Shown here piece after piece: positions 1 to 13,700 of a stretch of 64,000 nucleotides of DNA. The notes under the pieces are model-generated. The model was given only the letters and a program-made list of their open reading frames with translations, had not been told where the DNA came from and did not search any database. This DNA is from Rallus limicola (lineage: Eukaryota > Chordata > Aves > Gruiformes > Rallidae), in NCBI GenBank assembly GCA_022605955.1, contig JAKCOZ010000018.1:9370001-9434000 (forward strand). The letters are read 5' to 3'. The translations under genes were made by a program, and so were the position numbers. The stretch's first letter is position 1. Each line of letters begins with the position of its first letter.

Positions 1-3000
1 TTGCTTTCATTTCCTTTCTACAGGGATTTAATAGCTGAAAAGCTCTTGTGAGCCATCACATTAATTAGTGTTCACTGCTTTTGCTGTAGTATGCACCAGC
101 ATAACACTAAACTCTAATCATCCAAACAAAAAACAGTCTATTTCCTAAAACATAATATCTTTTGGTGTCCAAAGAGAGCTATCAATTCAGGGACTCAATC
201 TCGTTCTGCCTGAAGTCAATGGCAAAGCTATTAATAATGGCAGGATCAAGTCAGTTCACTAATTTGCCAAATTCTCCATCATTAGTGTGAATTAATGAGA
301 TCCTACTGGAGCTGCCTTTTGGCTGTGGGTGAAATGGAACATGCCTGGCAGCACATCAGCATTAGAAGAGAGGCCAGGGAGGAGCAGGCGTGGTTTGGGG
401 GGAGGGAGATGAGCAAATGGAAGACGTTTAATACAGTCCAGATGGAAAAAATTGACCCTGACTTCACCAGTCAGGCAATGGCCATAGCCAAGATGTTTCC
501 TAGTGAGGAGAAAAACTAGTGAGGCTCAAGTAGCAGATGAGAAGTCAGCTCAGATAAAATAAGACAGCCATTCCCTTTGCCCCCCAAATGATCTTTTGCC
601 CAAAACATGAAGCAAAATGTGTGTTTTCCTGCCCCTTCTCAAATTTGTGCAGTGGTTTTCCTCTTCTTTCTTGCTTTAAAATTTCTTGATGCAGGAGTGC
701 CAGTGCATGAAGTGGAAGGTTGTGCTCACTCTCACATTCAGCCCCATCCAGAACTAAAACTATAACAAAAAATCAATGAAGAAAACTGATTCTGTGATAT
801 TTACAGTGCCAGGAGGGTCCTATAAAGTTTGGGGAAGCACCCAAAGACATGTCAAATGGAACTTAATTTAACTTAGCTGTCATCACTAAATGGGACCTGC
901 CATTAATAGATCCTGCCAAGCCTAACAACAGGTATTGCTGCTCTGTTCCTGAGATGGTGATGGTGGTTTCACTGCCCATGAGTCACCAGCATAATAGCTA
1001 TTGCTTGAAAAGAATGTGCAGGGAGAAAAGGATGTTCTTGTCTGAGGCATATGCCTACTTCTGGTGCCATCACAAAGACAATGACAATGCTAATACTTGA
1101 GTATGAGCTCTGATGGCAACAGCCCTAGCAGCTTTGTAGAAGTACTTGGGTAAATCAGAATATTTGCTTTTATTCATTTGTTTTATTTGTACCAGCTACA
1201 GAGCCAGATCCATACACCTCCATTTAGGGCAGTCAGGAAGCTTGACATTAATAGCTCAAATTAAAGACATAAAGCACATGAAAAAACCCATTTTGTTTCA
1301 CTTAGTGGTAAGACGACAGCGATGCAGTAGCTTTGATAACACGGTTACCGAATTCAGAAAAGACCTTGGGAGAAACACATGAGAGCAGAGAGTTCTGAGA
1401 TGGGAACCCAGAGCTGCCCAGGAAAATCCCAGTGGTTATTTTTGCAGACTCTGTTTGCCAGGCATTTATGGTGTTTCAGACTTCTGACCAGAAATCCCCT
1501 CCTGAGCCATGCTTTTCATCAAACCAACTTCCAACTGTGTGGGAACTGTGGGCTCCCCGGGTGGTGGATATGGAGATGACCTTTGCAGTCTCCAAAGGTA
1601 GTTCAGCCCCCTCAATAGTTACCATTAGTGACATTTCAGCTCACTATGGTCATGGCTCTAAGGGAAACAACACATTTGATGATGAAAAATACCAATAAAA
1701 ATGGACTGTCATAATCCACTTCTAACTAAATACTGACTGCCTGTGCTGTGCTCAACAAGAGCAAACCTTCATAAATATGATCCAGATCCTGCCTTTTCTC
1801 TCCCAAAAAGCAAAGGAAAGCCACCAAATTTTCAAATACTCCGTTTATTCCCTTGAAAACACCATGGCATGCTGCAGATAACTGAACAGACTCTTTTTCC
1901 AGTTGCCCCATAATATGTAGCATTAATTGCCTTATAGTAAAAGAGTGGAGCAGGATAAGATACTTAATTGGGAATATCACCTATTATTTTAAGCATCTAA
2001 TTTGTACATCTGTGCCTGTACCCATCAAATTACCATTGTTTAAAGTGTTAGTCAATTTTCTGGTAGCAGAAAATAAAATACATAAATCTTATCAGAATTT
2101 TAAAAGCCATCATTAAATATTCCTTACCTAAAAAAAAAAAGGTCTCTGCAGGCAACATATTGCACTTGCAGAGATAAGAAATGCTTCTCATATACAATTC
2201 ATCTACTTTGTAGTTTGCTTCTAATGGGCAGTTTGGTGAAAGGTACTTTCCAACCTGTATTTAAAGTGATCCATTTAAAAGATAAGTAAATTGCAGCTGC
2301 TCATTAAACCCAGCACTTCATGTTGGGCTGCAAACATGTATTTAACCAGGAAATGCTACTGTAGGCTCTTACTAGTTTGGTTTAGGCTTTTTCCCCCCCC
2401 TCCTCCTCTGAGATCTAGAAAACTTTACAATTCACCATAATTTCCAAAAATGTCTGAAAATTACAGGCCAACCATGGTAGCAAAACACTAGGGGTGTGGA
2501 GAAGTGAACACACCAAAGAGCATTGCAAACATTTTCCATACAGCTACTCTCATTTGTTCCTGATCCCTTTTGATCATTGTTTACCATGTGAGATTTCCTT
2601 AAGACAAAACAAAGCTTTTGTCTTAATGCTATTGGACAGCTGTAGCAAAATTACCGACTTTCTAGGAAGGGTTAGAGTAGGGGCCAACACGAAAGTGTAT
2701 TGTAGTGGAGCTTTAAGCTTGCATGGACATATACACAGAAAGCCAGAACTTACTGCTGATCTTTCAAACATCATGGTCTTGCCTACATAACACAGCATTC
2801 TGAAGGTGTAAGAGCTAATTCCAACATACAGAATTCAGCAGGCATTTTTGTTTTCAGTGCCATTTCCAGATTCACGGAAGCTCCACGCCCCTTTCTCTGA
2901 ATGGAGATGCTCAGCTGCCAGATACAGCTTTTGGGACAAACTGGTCAAATTATTTGTGTATGTCTCCTGCCTTCCATACTCAAAATAAGGAGACCCTGAA

Positions 3001-4625
3001 GAAGAAGCGGAGTTTTGTCTTGACTTATAAGCTTTTTTGTAAATTTTTCAATATCTCTTCTTCTTGTTGAGCCTAAAATACCTTAACAGTCAAAGCAAAA
3101 CAAAGCCTTTCTTGAGGATATTTCACTACTTCCATTTCCTGTTATAGCCAGGCTATGCAGAGACAGAATAAATAGGGGAGGTCACCAGGAGAAAACAAAA
3201 CCCAAAGCAAGCAAAAACCTCAACCAAATTCTTATGGAACCTTTAAGAAGCTCTTGGTGCCAACTCTGGGTAAAGATGGCTCCAGCCCAACACATTACGT
3301 ACGGACCACTCTGAATGAGGTTTTCATAAATCAGACTTTGGCTTGGGATCTATATTTCACAGCTGCCCAGTGTTATGTGTAGCTTCTATCATAGGCCAAA
3401 ACAAGAAATCAAGCTCTGAACAACCCCTTGCTGGTGGGGGGAAGGGTGCAAGGTCAGGTGAAGACCTCAGTTTTGTGACTCCACTCAGGGTCTTTTAGGA
3501 GGTATCTGATGAAGGATGAAGGTCCACAAAGAGTTGTTACTCTGCAGCTGATTCATCCATTCCTTAATAAATATGATTCAGTGAAAAGAAAACTTATGAA
3601 GAAAGTGCTTCATTGATGCTGTTCCATCCTTAACGCTGCTGTCTGGAGAACAACTTATGGAAGCTCTGCAGTCACCAATTCTGCATGTCTGTCTTAGTAA
3701 GAATTTGTTCTTCTGTTTGAAGATGTTGTGTCTGCATCCATTTTATATTTTCTGCCTGACTTTTGAATGTTTGAGGAGGTATGGAACTGGAGAAAACATA
3801 CTCCACCACATTTGGGTTATATTTAAGCTGGCCACAATTCACAAGTACAACTCCACCTGAGATAGCAGCAGTGGAGCCCAGCACAGATGAGACAGAACCC
3901 ACAGCTAACGTTTATGGGAATAATTTTCCCTTTAGAATATGGGATTAGCAATGCAAGGCCCAGAATTAGAGGCATGTATGAACCCACAATGTCAGTGGCA
4001 AGGAAAATCCCTTTCATTCCTTTGTGGTTCTGAAAATCTGATGAGGCAGTTTGGAACAACTGTGTGATGCAAGACCAGATCTTGGGAAGTTAAGGTGTCT
4101 GGGGGAAGGAAGAGAGGGATAGCAAAGGGTTATTCCTCAGTAGTATCATGCTGCCACGTATTTTGGCTAACAGTTTGTCCAGGGAGCTGGGGAGAGGGGC
4201 TATTTCACAGGAACTGGAGCTGTGAGAAACTTCTTTGGCCAAGCATTTAGTCACATGAAACTCAACTAGTGTTGGGTTTTTGTTGTAAATTTTAAGTAAG
4301 CTTGAGTTGGTTGATAGATTCACTGTGATCTGGCAAGTCTGGCTGATGGTTCTGTGGTTTTGCTGGGAAGTCACTGAGTATTGGTCTCAGAAATATGGGA
4401 GGTAGATTACAAGGTGAGTACAGGTGAGGAAGAAAGAAAAGATGACTCCCAGTTACCCCTTACTCATATTTAAGATTTGCCCCATTTTGCTTTCTAGCTA
4501 CCAATTTAGTCCTAATTACTGTATCTTTTGTGTAAGGACTTTTTTTTTCACTGTAGTCCATCAGAAGTCCTACCGGTTATTATTATATGGAAAAAAAGTA
4601 CTTGAAGAACAATGAAGGAGGAAAA
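1..4625. other. Noncoding stretch, no gene seen
   Basis: No gene is recognisable here. The open frames on both strands are all under 100 codons, overlap each other in conflicting frames, lack convincing splice context and have ordinary noncoding composition. The stretch contains one copy of a dispersed palindromic repeat near 0.2 kb (listed separately), short A and C homopolymer runs (about 2131-2141 and 2391-2400), and a pair of overlapping minus-strand frames at 3672-4059 that include a hydrophobic segment (see findings). Nothing here looks like a promoter or an RNA gene. Confidence 0.6.
198..252. repeat. Imperfect palindromic short repeat, copy 1
   Basis: The centre reads TGAAGTCAATGGCAAAGCT at 211-229. 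The flanks are roughly reverse-complementary: a CTGCC-containing arm on the left and GGCAGGATCAAG on the right. Similar segments with a core close to TGAAGTCAATGG and CAGGATC-type arms occur near 16.25, 21.65 and 48.14 kb. I associate this pattern with old interspersed palindromic repeats in reptile and bird genomes, but I cannot name the family with certainty. It has no coding capacity. Confidence 0.4.
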
Positions 4626-4705
4626 ACACAGACTCAAAGTCAAAAGACTTCCTTTGGTTCCAATAAACCATTATTACCATGAGACCTCGTGCCAATTAAA
4701 ACAAC
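4626..4705 (+). repeat. MIR-like SINE fragment
   Basis: The order of short blocks follows the core of MIR SINEs: GACTCAAAGTCAAAAGACTT (compare the MIR 'agtcagaagacctgggttc' core), then a GGTTCCAAT-like block, then GAGACCTCGTGCCAATT (compare 'gtgaccttgggcaagt'). MIR elements are tRNA-derived SINEs mobilised by L2 and survive in birds only as highly diverged relics. The match is from memory of the consensus and is partial. Chance similarity is possible. Confidence 0.4.
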
Positions 4706-5906
4706 AGGTAGAGTATCAACCACACCTGAGCTGGAGGGATATAATGTTATTAACAATATTTATGTAATCGTCATCTGTAGAACATGTTTAGTCTCTTAAA
4801 ACTGTTTGCTGGTCTGCCTAGTTCAGGATAAACTGTAAGATATTCAGATCCATAAAATGCCAGCAGTAGGTGATAAGTAGACTGAAGTCCCCTCGTCACA
4901 TATGTGGTACCTTCAGTTCATTCACGTTATGGGCCAGGTCTGCTCCTGCATGTCTGCATCTGTAATTGATTGTGGGAGCTATTAATCACAGGTCTGTGAG
5001 ATAATGTTTAAACATCTCTTTGATTCAGGGATGCTATTAAGGAATTAGACTGTAGTACGGTAAGAGTTTGTCTCTGCAATTAATTGCTCCTGGGGTTTTG
5101 CAATCCATCATCAAGTAGTGGTGCAAAAATCAAAGACTGACTTACAAAAACAAACTCAATAACAACCACCCCAGCTCCAGAATTATGTGTTTTGTTCATA
5201 GTCTACCTATTGACTGAATAATTCTGGTTTATATGTACAATTTGTGAAACAGATGCTCAGTGTCTGTTTCAGTTTCTGAGTGTTTCTGCTGGAGCTTGTA
5301 AAAGATATGATCAAAAATGGATAAGGTATCTGGAGGGACTCTGCCTCCCAGTAGCTGATTAGATCTCCCTTTAAGTTATGCTTCAACAAGGACTGAAAAC
5401 TGACTTCACTAACTTTGGTCCCACTGAGATTATGATCCTGACAAGAACTGCTTGATCCTATTCAAATTCACCATAAATTTGGACTCCTGTTATAATCAGA
5501 AGGCATCCCTGTAGGCCAGTGAATTTCTCATTTCTTAAGACCTGGTATAAAGGATGATTAGGCTGAATCAGGTTTTTTGAGCAGAAAGCTGGGTGAAGAA
5601 AACAACAGAAGAAAACATTTTTCAGTCTTAAGGGGTGACTTCTTATCTGGAGCATGTCTCCAGGAGCAAGGCTGGGAGATGCTTTGGTTGTAAAGGAGAG
5701 GTAAAACAAAACTGTTCTCCGGGTACACTTGGTTGTTTAAAGAACTTCTGATGTTTGACTCGTGAAATTATTAAAAGCACTAAGCCAAAGCAATTCTGAT
5801 TCTGGCAATTATTTTTCACTTACCTCAGACTCCTCCCAGTTACTTAAAGTGATTTTTCAGACTGGCAAGTCTTTGGGGCAGGAGCTTACAGCAATACAAA
5901 TTTACA

Positions 5907-5931
5907 AATATTAAATTACAAATTTAATATT
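5907..5931. repeat. Perfect AT-rich inverted repeat (hairpin)
   Basis: Arms AATATTAAATT (5907-5917) and AATTTAATATT (5921-5931) are exact reverse complements around a 3-base ACA loop. It is composed almost entirely of A and T, so chance formation in AT-rich DNA is easy. No U-tract or gene context suggests a terminator, and none is expected in a vertebrate. Confidence 0.7.
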
Positions 5932-6149
5932 AGTTTTCTCATGTCCCGTGCTGATTCTTATACAAGTTTACCATTGTTAACAATTACTTTCCATCCCAGA
6001 AACAGAGGCATCCCAGCCCAATATGAAATAATTTGGCTTTGGGTTGTTTTGGTTTTATTTTTTTTCCCCAGAGTTCATTGAAATAAAATCCTGACACGTA
6101 GTAAGTGGTTATGTGAAATGATCTTCCATTCTGAATACCTTCTCCTTCC

Positions 6150-6700
6150 CTCTGGGGATATTGCCATCAAGGTGACCGTACCTGCTTCCAGCACCAGATT
6201 AAGAGCGTGGAGAAAATGGAACAAAACGGAGGTTTTCAAATTCCATTCTGATGTCTAGCTGCCAAGGAAGCCTGCCGTGCTCAATTCAAGGGCTAATCCA
6301 TGACCATCACTCTACTTCAATAATTGCAGAACATTAATGAGTCTGTTTCTTTATTACAGAGCTCAAAATAAGAGCATTGGCATTCCGATTTAGCAGGGAA
6401 CTTTTAAAGTCTTAGCCCAAGGATTGTAAGAGGAATGGATTTTTTTTTTTTAATTAACTTTGCATTCAAAACTTGCGTTAAACCATCTGTTCTCATGCAA
6501 GGAGTGAGGGAGGGGGAAGCTAGCCACAGATTTTCATCAGCGAGCTGTTAAATTAGTCCCTTTACTTCACAGGGCTTGTTTTATTCAATCTGCCTTTATT
6601 AAGAACACAGGTTTGATTCTGCAAGGAACAAATTCTTCTAGTTCTTTAAGGAAAATGGTTTTAAGCAGGGTTTTATTAGGTTGCATTACTGGATAAGCGA
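6150..6700. promoter_or_regulatory. Candidate conserved noncoding element / enhancer
   Basis: About 550 bases have the texture typical of vertebrate developmental enhancers. They lack interspersed-repeat similarity and contain several homeodomain-type cores: TAATTG at 6321, TTAATGA at about 6334, and a TTAATTAA block at about 6450 after a T run. Isolated non-repeat CpGs are also retained (for example around 6230 and 6540). No conserved reading frame is visible. This is inference from composition and motif content; only a cross-species alignment could establish constraint. Confidence 0.25.
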
Positions 6701-7322
6701 TACAACATGTTACCAGCGTGAATCATCTGATTTAGAGTGACAAGAAAGGAACTTAAAAAATACCCAGAGCCAAAACATTGGCTGGCAAGGGCTAACAGGC
6801 CAGATTTGATCTACTTTTGTAAAGTTTTCTGTTGCAATTGGTAGTAACTGTCTAGGGCTTTTAGATATTTTGACTAAGTCCTTTTACCATCCCTAAATTA
6901 AGAAGCAGAGAAATTGGGGCCAGACTGTAAGTCACCAGACTGAACAGTCACAGTGAAGTCAGCAGGGCTGCTAGTGGAATGAAGTGTGATCTGGGAGGAG
7001 GTCTAGCACTATTTCAGCCTAAGAGGAAAAAGACAAACATGGGTCACCATGCCTTCACAGCCAGGACTGTGCCTTACAGCCTGCTGCTCTTCTTTCCTGG
7101 CCTTGGCCCTGCTTGCAGAGCTTCTGTGATGCCCCTGAGCTTGTCTGTGAGCAAAAGGCATTTACAAATCTCTGCCTTCGAATGATGCAGCCAGACCAGG
7201 CTGCATCACACACCTGAGAGGCAAGACTGAAGATCCTCAGCATGTTTCCACTGTCTGCATTTATATCCTTTTTCTTGCTACACTCAAGTATTCTGTGGAG
7301 TGATCTGGTAGGTAACTGGGAA

Positions 7323-7716
7323 GAATCACAGAATCACAAGGTTGGAAAAGACCTTTAAGATCATCAAGTCCAACCATTCCTGTCCTATGCTAAACCAAAT
7401 CCCTAAGTACCTCATCTACCCTTTTTTAAAACACATCCAAGAAAGGTGACTCAACTCCCTCCCTGGGCAGCCTATTCTATATCCCCACAACTCTTTCAGT
7501 AAAAAATGTTTTCCTAATGTTTACTCTGACTCTGCCCTGGCACAGCTTTGTGCTATTTCCCCTTGTCCTATCTCCTGTCGCCTGGCTGAAGAGACCATCG
7601 CCCACCTCTCTACAACCTCCCTTCAGGTAGTTGTAGGTAGTGATAAGGTCTGCCTTCAGCCTACTCTTCTCCAGGCTAAACACCCCCAGCTCCCTCAGTT
7701 GCTTCTCATATGCTTA
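7323..7716 (-). mobile_element. CR1 LINE fragment, 5'-truncated, minus orientation
   Basis: CR1 is the dominant non-LTR retrotransposon of birds. Read on the minus strand, this copy ends at its 3' terminus with degenerate octamers (GTGATTCTGTGATTC at about 7323-7337). Upstream are the usual 3' UTR and the end of ORF2. The minus frame at 7683-7477 keeps recognisable ORF2 C-terminal motifs: [13 protein letters not shown], then [18 protein letters not shown] and [11 protein letters not shown]. The element is cut off near 7716, the usual 5' truncation from incomplete target-primed reverse transcription. Stops and truncation make it inactive. Confidence 0.93.
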
Positions 7717-10700
7717 AAGGCACAGAGAGTATAAGGAGAAAGATAAATGTGATTTCTGATTTATTTTTTTTTTAATTAATGAGAAACAATAGGAGAAACC
7801 TGACCCTAAGTCATAGATTCAGCTATCATGAGGTCAAAGTGCATTTTCTCCCTGCCAGCTGAGAGCACTTCTTGCACTGAAGACGGTGTGAGAGTGATAT
7901 GTGAAGATCTGCAGATTCAAAGATATCTCAGGTAACCCAGAAAGATAAACTTAATATTTTCACTGAAAATTTTATAACAAATATAATAACTTCACTTGCC
8001 AAACTCGATAGCTTTCTTTCTAAGAGTATATCTCTCTCAGTCATATTGACAGATCTCTGTCAGTATTAGGGTTTAGTCTAGAATTAGCTTCTTTCCTATA
8101 CTGAGGTTCTGAGACTGAAACGGGCTTTTATACCTTAAGCAAACTTCTAAAAGAAGACATCCAGAAATAGATGGCTAGAATTGCTAAACCAAAATTTTCA
8201 GCTACCCAAGATTTTAAGGATGTAGCAAACCTCTCTGTTGAATTTTCAAGCTGTACTCCAGACTATATTGAAAACCACCACCAATATAGTTTCAGTCTTC
8301 TAACCAAACTGAGCTATGAAAGTAGAAGGTGGCTCCCTAGAAATCAATTTACATCCTTTGCTGTGCTGTCCTTCCCAACGGATTTTGATAGTCAGTTTCC
8401 CCTACATGTCCCAACTAAGTCTTACTGCTGAGAGCCAGTACTACAGACTGCTCTAGCTGTGAAGAACATTCCATGAACTCATTGTTCCATCTTCAACTGC
8501 AATGAGAAAAACAAAAGGAGAAACAAGTTTTGCAGCAAGACTGTCCCTTCAGGATGCAGTGATGAGCGTTCATACCAGTGACAATTGTCACTTGTTTAAT
8601 CCTCTCATAACCTATTCCTGCTTTGACACTTGGGTCTTATTTATGAAACTAGACCATGGGCAATCCACGGACTGAGAACTTGTCACAGAATTTATGTTAG
8701 CAATCATTCAGGGGAAAAAAAGAAGTCTTGGTATCCTCTCCCAGGTATTTGGAGAACTTTCTGAATACATTGGTTCTAATTAAATCACACAGAGCACTTT
8801 TTAAACTCTTCATTTTGCATTCCTACAGAGAAAAGAGCATCCTTAGAGTGAGATTTTTGTGTTGATTTGCATGCAGAAGATGGCATACATATATTTATAT
8901 TTCAGACTCCATTAGAGGAAGAAAAAAAAAAAGGACAAAAATTGCTGAAGAGCTCACTATTGGCTGTCCACAAGGCTTGGATATTAATTTCCAGCTCAGG
9001 AAATCAGTTTTCATACTATGCAGTGAATGGTTGCTCTCTCGGTTTCATGACTAATGATCTAGTTTTCCTTTCTGGTGGGTGCTTAGTCATTTGGGATGCT
9101 TGAGTCTCCTGCATCCTTTCCCTTGGAGGGAACAGAAGCAGCTCATTACTGCATGCTGCAGTCTGTCTGTGCCAGCAGGCCAGGAGTGGCTTAGGAATGT
9201 CAGTCTTGCCTTGAACACTATTATTAAAGGAATGACGACTACTAATTCTGAGAAGTCCTGGACATTTGACCACGCTTGGGAATGAATCTCCACCAATTTT
9301 CTTCAGAGTGTGTTGACCATCTCAGCATAGAGAAAAATCCTTAGTGCAGCAGAACTGAGCATCTTCAGTCTGAAATGGCAGGTTTGACTGGAATGTTTAT
9401 TTTGGTAGCTGTGGGATTTCAGGGAATTTGATGAGGTAGGGATCCTGTGTAAGACCACAAATCTATTCAAAATGCTCCTCCATTAGCCTCTTTCTCTGTC
9501 CCATCCATACCCAATGCAATCTCCCTGTTACAATATATAGTAATGAAGGCTATGAAACCTCTGATTTTTTAAAAACATCTATTTGCATGGAATTTGAACC
9601 TTGCTACAGATAAACCATAAAAATGACATTAATAAACACCGGAAAGCAGTAATGATGTGTTACTGCTATAGGAGGGCCAGTTAAACAAGTTAAAGGCTGA
9701 CACAGTTTTCCAGATGCAGTGTTGCACAATGTGCTTGTTTACCTGGATCATTTACTCTTTCCCTTTTCCTCTCTTGACACACACATGGGGGTACCAAGGG
9801 AGAACACTGAAGTGGACTCAGACATGCCAAACATGGGTTATAATCTCCCTACAGTTCTATCTGTAAGGTCACACCTGTAAATACATTTTACTTGTAAAAC
9901 CTTTTTCAACCATAAAAATTTATCTCCTTTTGATAAATAAGTTCTGATATTTGAAAACCAGAATACAAAGATATCTCACCTAGAGTTATAATCCCCTTGA
10001 TTTATCCTCTTTGTACATGTATATTCAGTTTATTTATCCATACTAGATCTCATTCCTTTCCAATGAATCATGACAGTTGAAAGTAGGTTTTTTTTCTCTC
10101 CTTGACTTGACCAATCTAACCAGAACTGTCTGTTCTTCTTCCCACTGAGTCATTTTAGCCCTTTAAATCTCACCTCAGAAGCTTTCCTTTCTCTTAATTT
10201 TATGGTGATGACCTCTTTATTTGTGTAATATAGTCCAGTGCTGAATGCTAGGAATGTCCTTAGAAATACAGTTGGAATTAGGAATAAAGTTTAGGATGCC
10301 TGACAAGGACAAGAGCAGAGCTAGGATTTATGTTTGATCTGATAATTCTTACTAATGTCAGTTCCTTTGGTGTTCTGAAATCAGCTACTCAGACAAGTGT
10401 TCTGTGTCTGTGCCCTGAATTTGCTCACTGTTTAGGAAATAAACCCTACAGGGTGCTAAAATCATACAGATGCATTCAAGCTGAGCTAATGTTCAACCTA
10501 TTTTTGCCAAATTTAAAATCTACATACTTCCATGCTAGCAGGGTGAAAAAGCTTTCCAAGAAAGGAAGTGACAGAAATACTAAATGAATACTGCAGGAAT
10601 AAAGCAGTTTCACTGGCTCATCAGCAATGGACTTACTCTGGCTGTTGCCTCGCGTGCTTATAACAAGACAATTCCCTGGAGAACCTCAGTTAGTTTCAGG

Positions 10701-13700
10701 TCCATCCATACTTTCATATCTTGCCAGTCTCAATGAAATGAGGATAATTTAGAAAAGTATAATTATATTTTAACAGATCAAAGATGCGTATATTAAGTCG
10801 AACTAATTGCACTGAGGAATTTTGACCTATTTTCTTTGAAGTCTTACAAAAAATAAATTAGGTGTGCCAATCCCATTTGCACAGGACTCGTTCAAGATTC
10901 CTGACAACACTATTGCTGCCAATTTATGATTCTGTTATAGCCACCAAATAAATTGATTTTTTTTTTGATCCAGGCCCAGGCAATTATTCATACAGGGGAA
11001 AGGTGTCCAAGTACTGGGCATCTCCTACTTCTGTCCTTATGATTACCTGAACCTAGGCATTCCTTTCTGCCACCTTCTGACTTGTTTTGAGCTTTTGTCA
11101 AGCACTTGAGGTGAATGTAGATCAGGATCTTCGCACAGACTTATTTATTTAGCTACTTACTGGTTAGGATCACAGAACAATTCTCTCTGATGAAATAGTG
11201 TTTGAGAATATACTATAGCTTGCAGGATGCACTTAGTAGCTGGCTGACAAATGTTAGCTTTCCCTTCACAGACTCAAGTGTAAGTGTGCTGAAAAGCATG
11301 GATGTTCTCTACTTGGTGGCCCCCACATCCCTGTGCCAAAATAAGCTTGGAGCAGAAGAAGAGCAACAAGACAACAGTGTGTCTGTAGGTAGCATGGCTG
11401 TTTTCTTTCTTGTGGATTTGAAAGGAGATGGTATTTATCAGCCTGAGCTATGTTCTCTGCTTTATTAGATGGTGGTCTCTAAATATGTGACTAATATTAT
11501 GTTACTCGGTTTCTGAGTCTGCTTTCCCTGTGCTTTTATGACAACTATCTTTGGTGTTGTCTTTCCTCCTTTCTCCAGTTCTTACTTTTTCCTTAACCTT
11601 AGGAGCAAAAATCAAGCTTCAGCCCAGAAATGGCCCCCTTTGTATTGAGGCATCTTGGAAGCAGGAAAGGAGAATAGACAGTTTCAGATGCAATGACCTA
11701 ACCAGGTTGTAATTGGTTATATCACCACAGTGGCTTCCTCCTTTGGCATCATAGGTATGGAGAAAGGCAAGAGACATGTCCTGAATCTTAGCTCACATTT
11801 ATACCTGTAGAAGACTGGCCTTTAGTTGTGAGCACAAACCATTAATTTTATATGACTACAAATTGTGGTCCAGTTACAGAGAAAGGCCGTATCTCCATCT
11901 CTGTTTCTACTTGGTCAAAAAGTCCATGAACCTTACTCCTCCCATTTCCTTCTTCACCTTTCTTGTCTCCCTTCCCTTAGGGTCCTAGCTTCTACTGACT
12001 GACCTTTACAAATGCAACAACAGTAATTATCCTATAATTAGACACTCTAAGTCACATTGTTGCCAAAGCTGTCAGAGTGGGAAGGAAGCAAGAGGTGCTT
12101 AAGGTACAAGTTGAAGACTCCTTCTTTGCTGTATCACCAGAGGTATTTGTGCCAAGTCCTTGGCATTTCATTAGGTGGTTGTTGGGGTTCCCTTCTAATT
12201 GCATCTCATAAGTTAGTGATTGCTGTCCATGACTCAGTGGTTGTCTGTCTCCAGACCACATAGATAGAGAGTAAAGGACATTCAGGGTTTCTGCAGATTT
12301 CAAGTTCCTGCTGCCATTATGGCCACTGACAAATTAAGCCATCCAAGCTCATTGTGCCATCCATAAGGTGTTTGAGGTTTATCTCAGTTTTCTAGTTTTC
12401 ATCACAGAGCCTGGAATGCACAGGTTTGATTCTGGCAGGTGGCAAATATGTGCATCTTGTGTGAAATCCACATACCTGGCAAATCTTTCTTGGCATTACT
12501 GATACCTCTAAAACCATAATTTCCCTGTCTCATCAAAACAGGTGAGACATTGAGACATTCTTGTAGAACTGTACCAGCTGTGACATGGTTAGTAGCACAG
12601 CCCTGGATTAATGACATAGGTCTCATCTTATCTACCCTTCGTGACATTGGGTACTCCACTTAAATTTCTTAGCAAGGCATTGCATATAAACACAAAGAAA
12701 TATGTAAGTTACTTATAGCTGGGGTTAGTCATATTTTCCTTTTCCCTCCTTGTCTTTGATGTCCTCTGTGGTCAGCTGTTGCAGTATAACAAATCCCTCA
12801 ACAAGCTCTCTGAGTTGAAATGTGTTGCAGGACTTCTCTGCCCACTCACTCATTGGCTCTTTCTTCCTCCTCCACTCACCTTGTTAAAAAAAAAGTTTAT
12901 TTTTGTCCTCCACTTGAGTTTTCCCTGGGGACAGTACATCAGTGGTGTCTGTAGAAATACAGAGGATGGAATATCGGACTTATCTCTTTGTTGTCCACAT
13001 TTCAATGTCTTGCCTCTTGGATTGGTTATCTAAACCTCACAGTAAAAATATTACTAATAAAATCACAGATTCATATAATACTCTGCCTCAGTACCAAATT
13101 TCTCCTGGCTCTTACTTATGCTTGCATTATTGATAAGCATCAGGCAAAAGAAGGGTCCCTAGGTTAAATCTATATTGCTTTGAATTTCCCTTCTATGCTT
13201 AACATCAGACGCCACCAACACATCTTGAACTGATTTAAGGCCCTGGGGTGTTACTCAGTGCCATTCAAAACACAGCAAGCCACTTTCCATGTGCTGGGGC
13301 CACTAGGGCTCGTTAGAATGGCATTTTTAATAAAACTTAAGTGTAACTACAACATTTTGCGGCTCCACTCTCCAGATAAACCACTACATACGTCATTCCC
13401 CACTTCACCTCCCCATTTACACACCCACTAGACTTTTGACCAGCCGGCCAAATTCATTATGGGTGTAAATCTATTGCAATCAATAACATTCCTTCTGCTT
13501 GACACTTATTGTAGGCAAAAGTTTCCATAGAGTTGTTTGCATGCATGTCTTTTTTTAACTTCCTATAATGAATTAAGTCTTGAAACAAAGCCCTGAATGC
13601 TATTATTCAGGTGAAGCAATGAAGGAGCATTAAAAACGCTTTGTTTTCAGATGCAGCTGTTCTATGTTAGAGTTGTTTTCTACTCCAGAAGAGGCTGAGC

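Larger units (their letters stand above)
4706..7322. other. Noncoding stretch, no gene seen
   Basis: No recognisable gene. The stretch contains a perfect 11-bp inverted repeat at 5907-5931 and a candidate conserved noncoding element at about 6150-6700, both listed separately. The remaining open frames are short and mutually overlapping. Confidence 0.6.
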
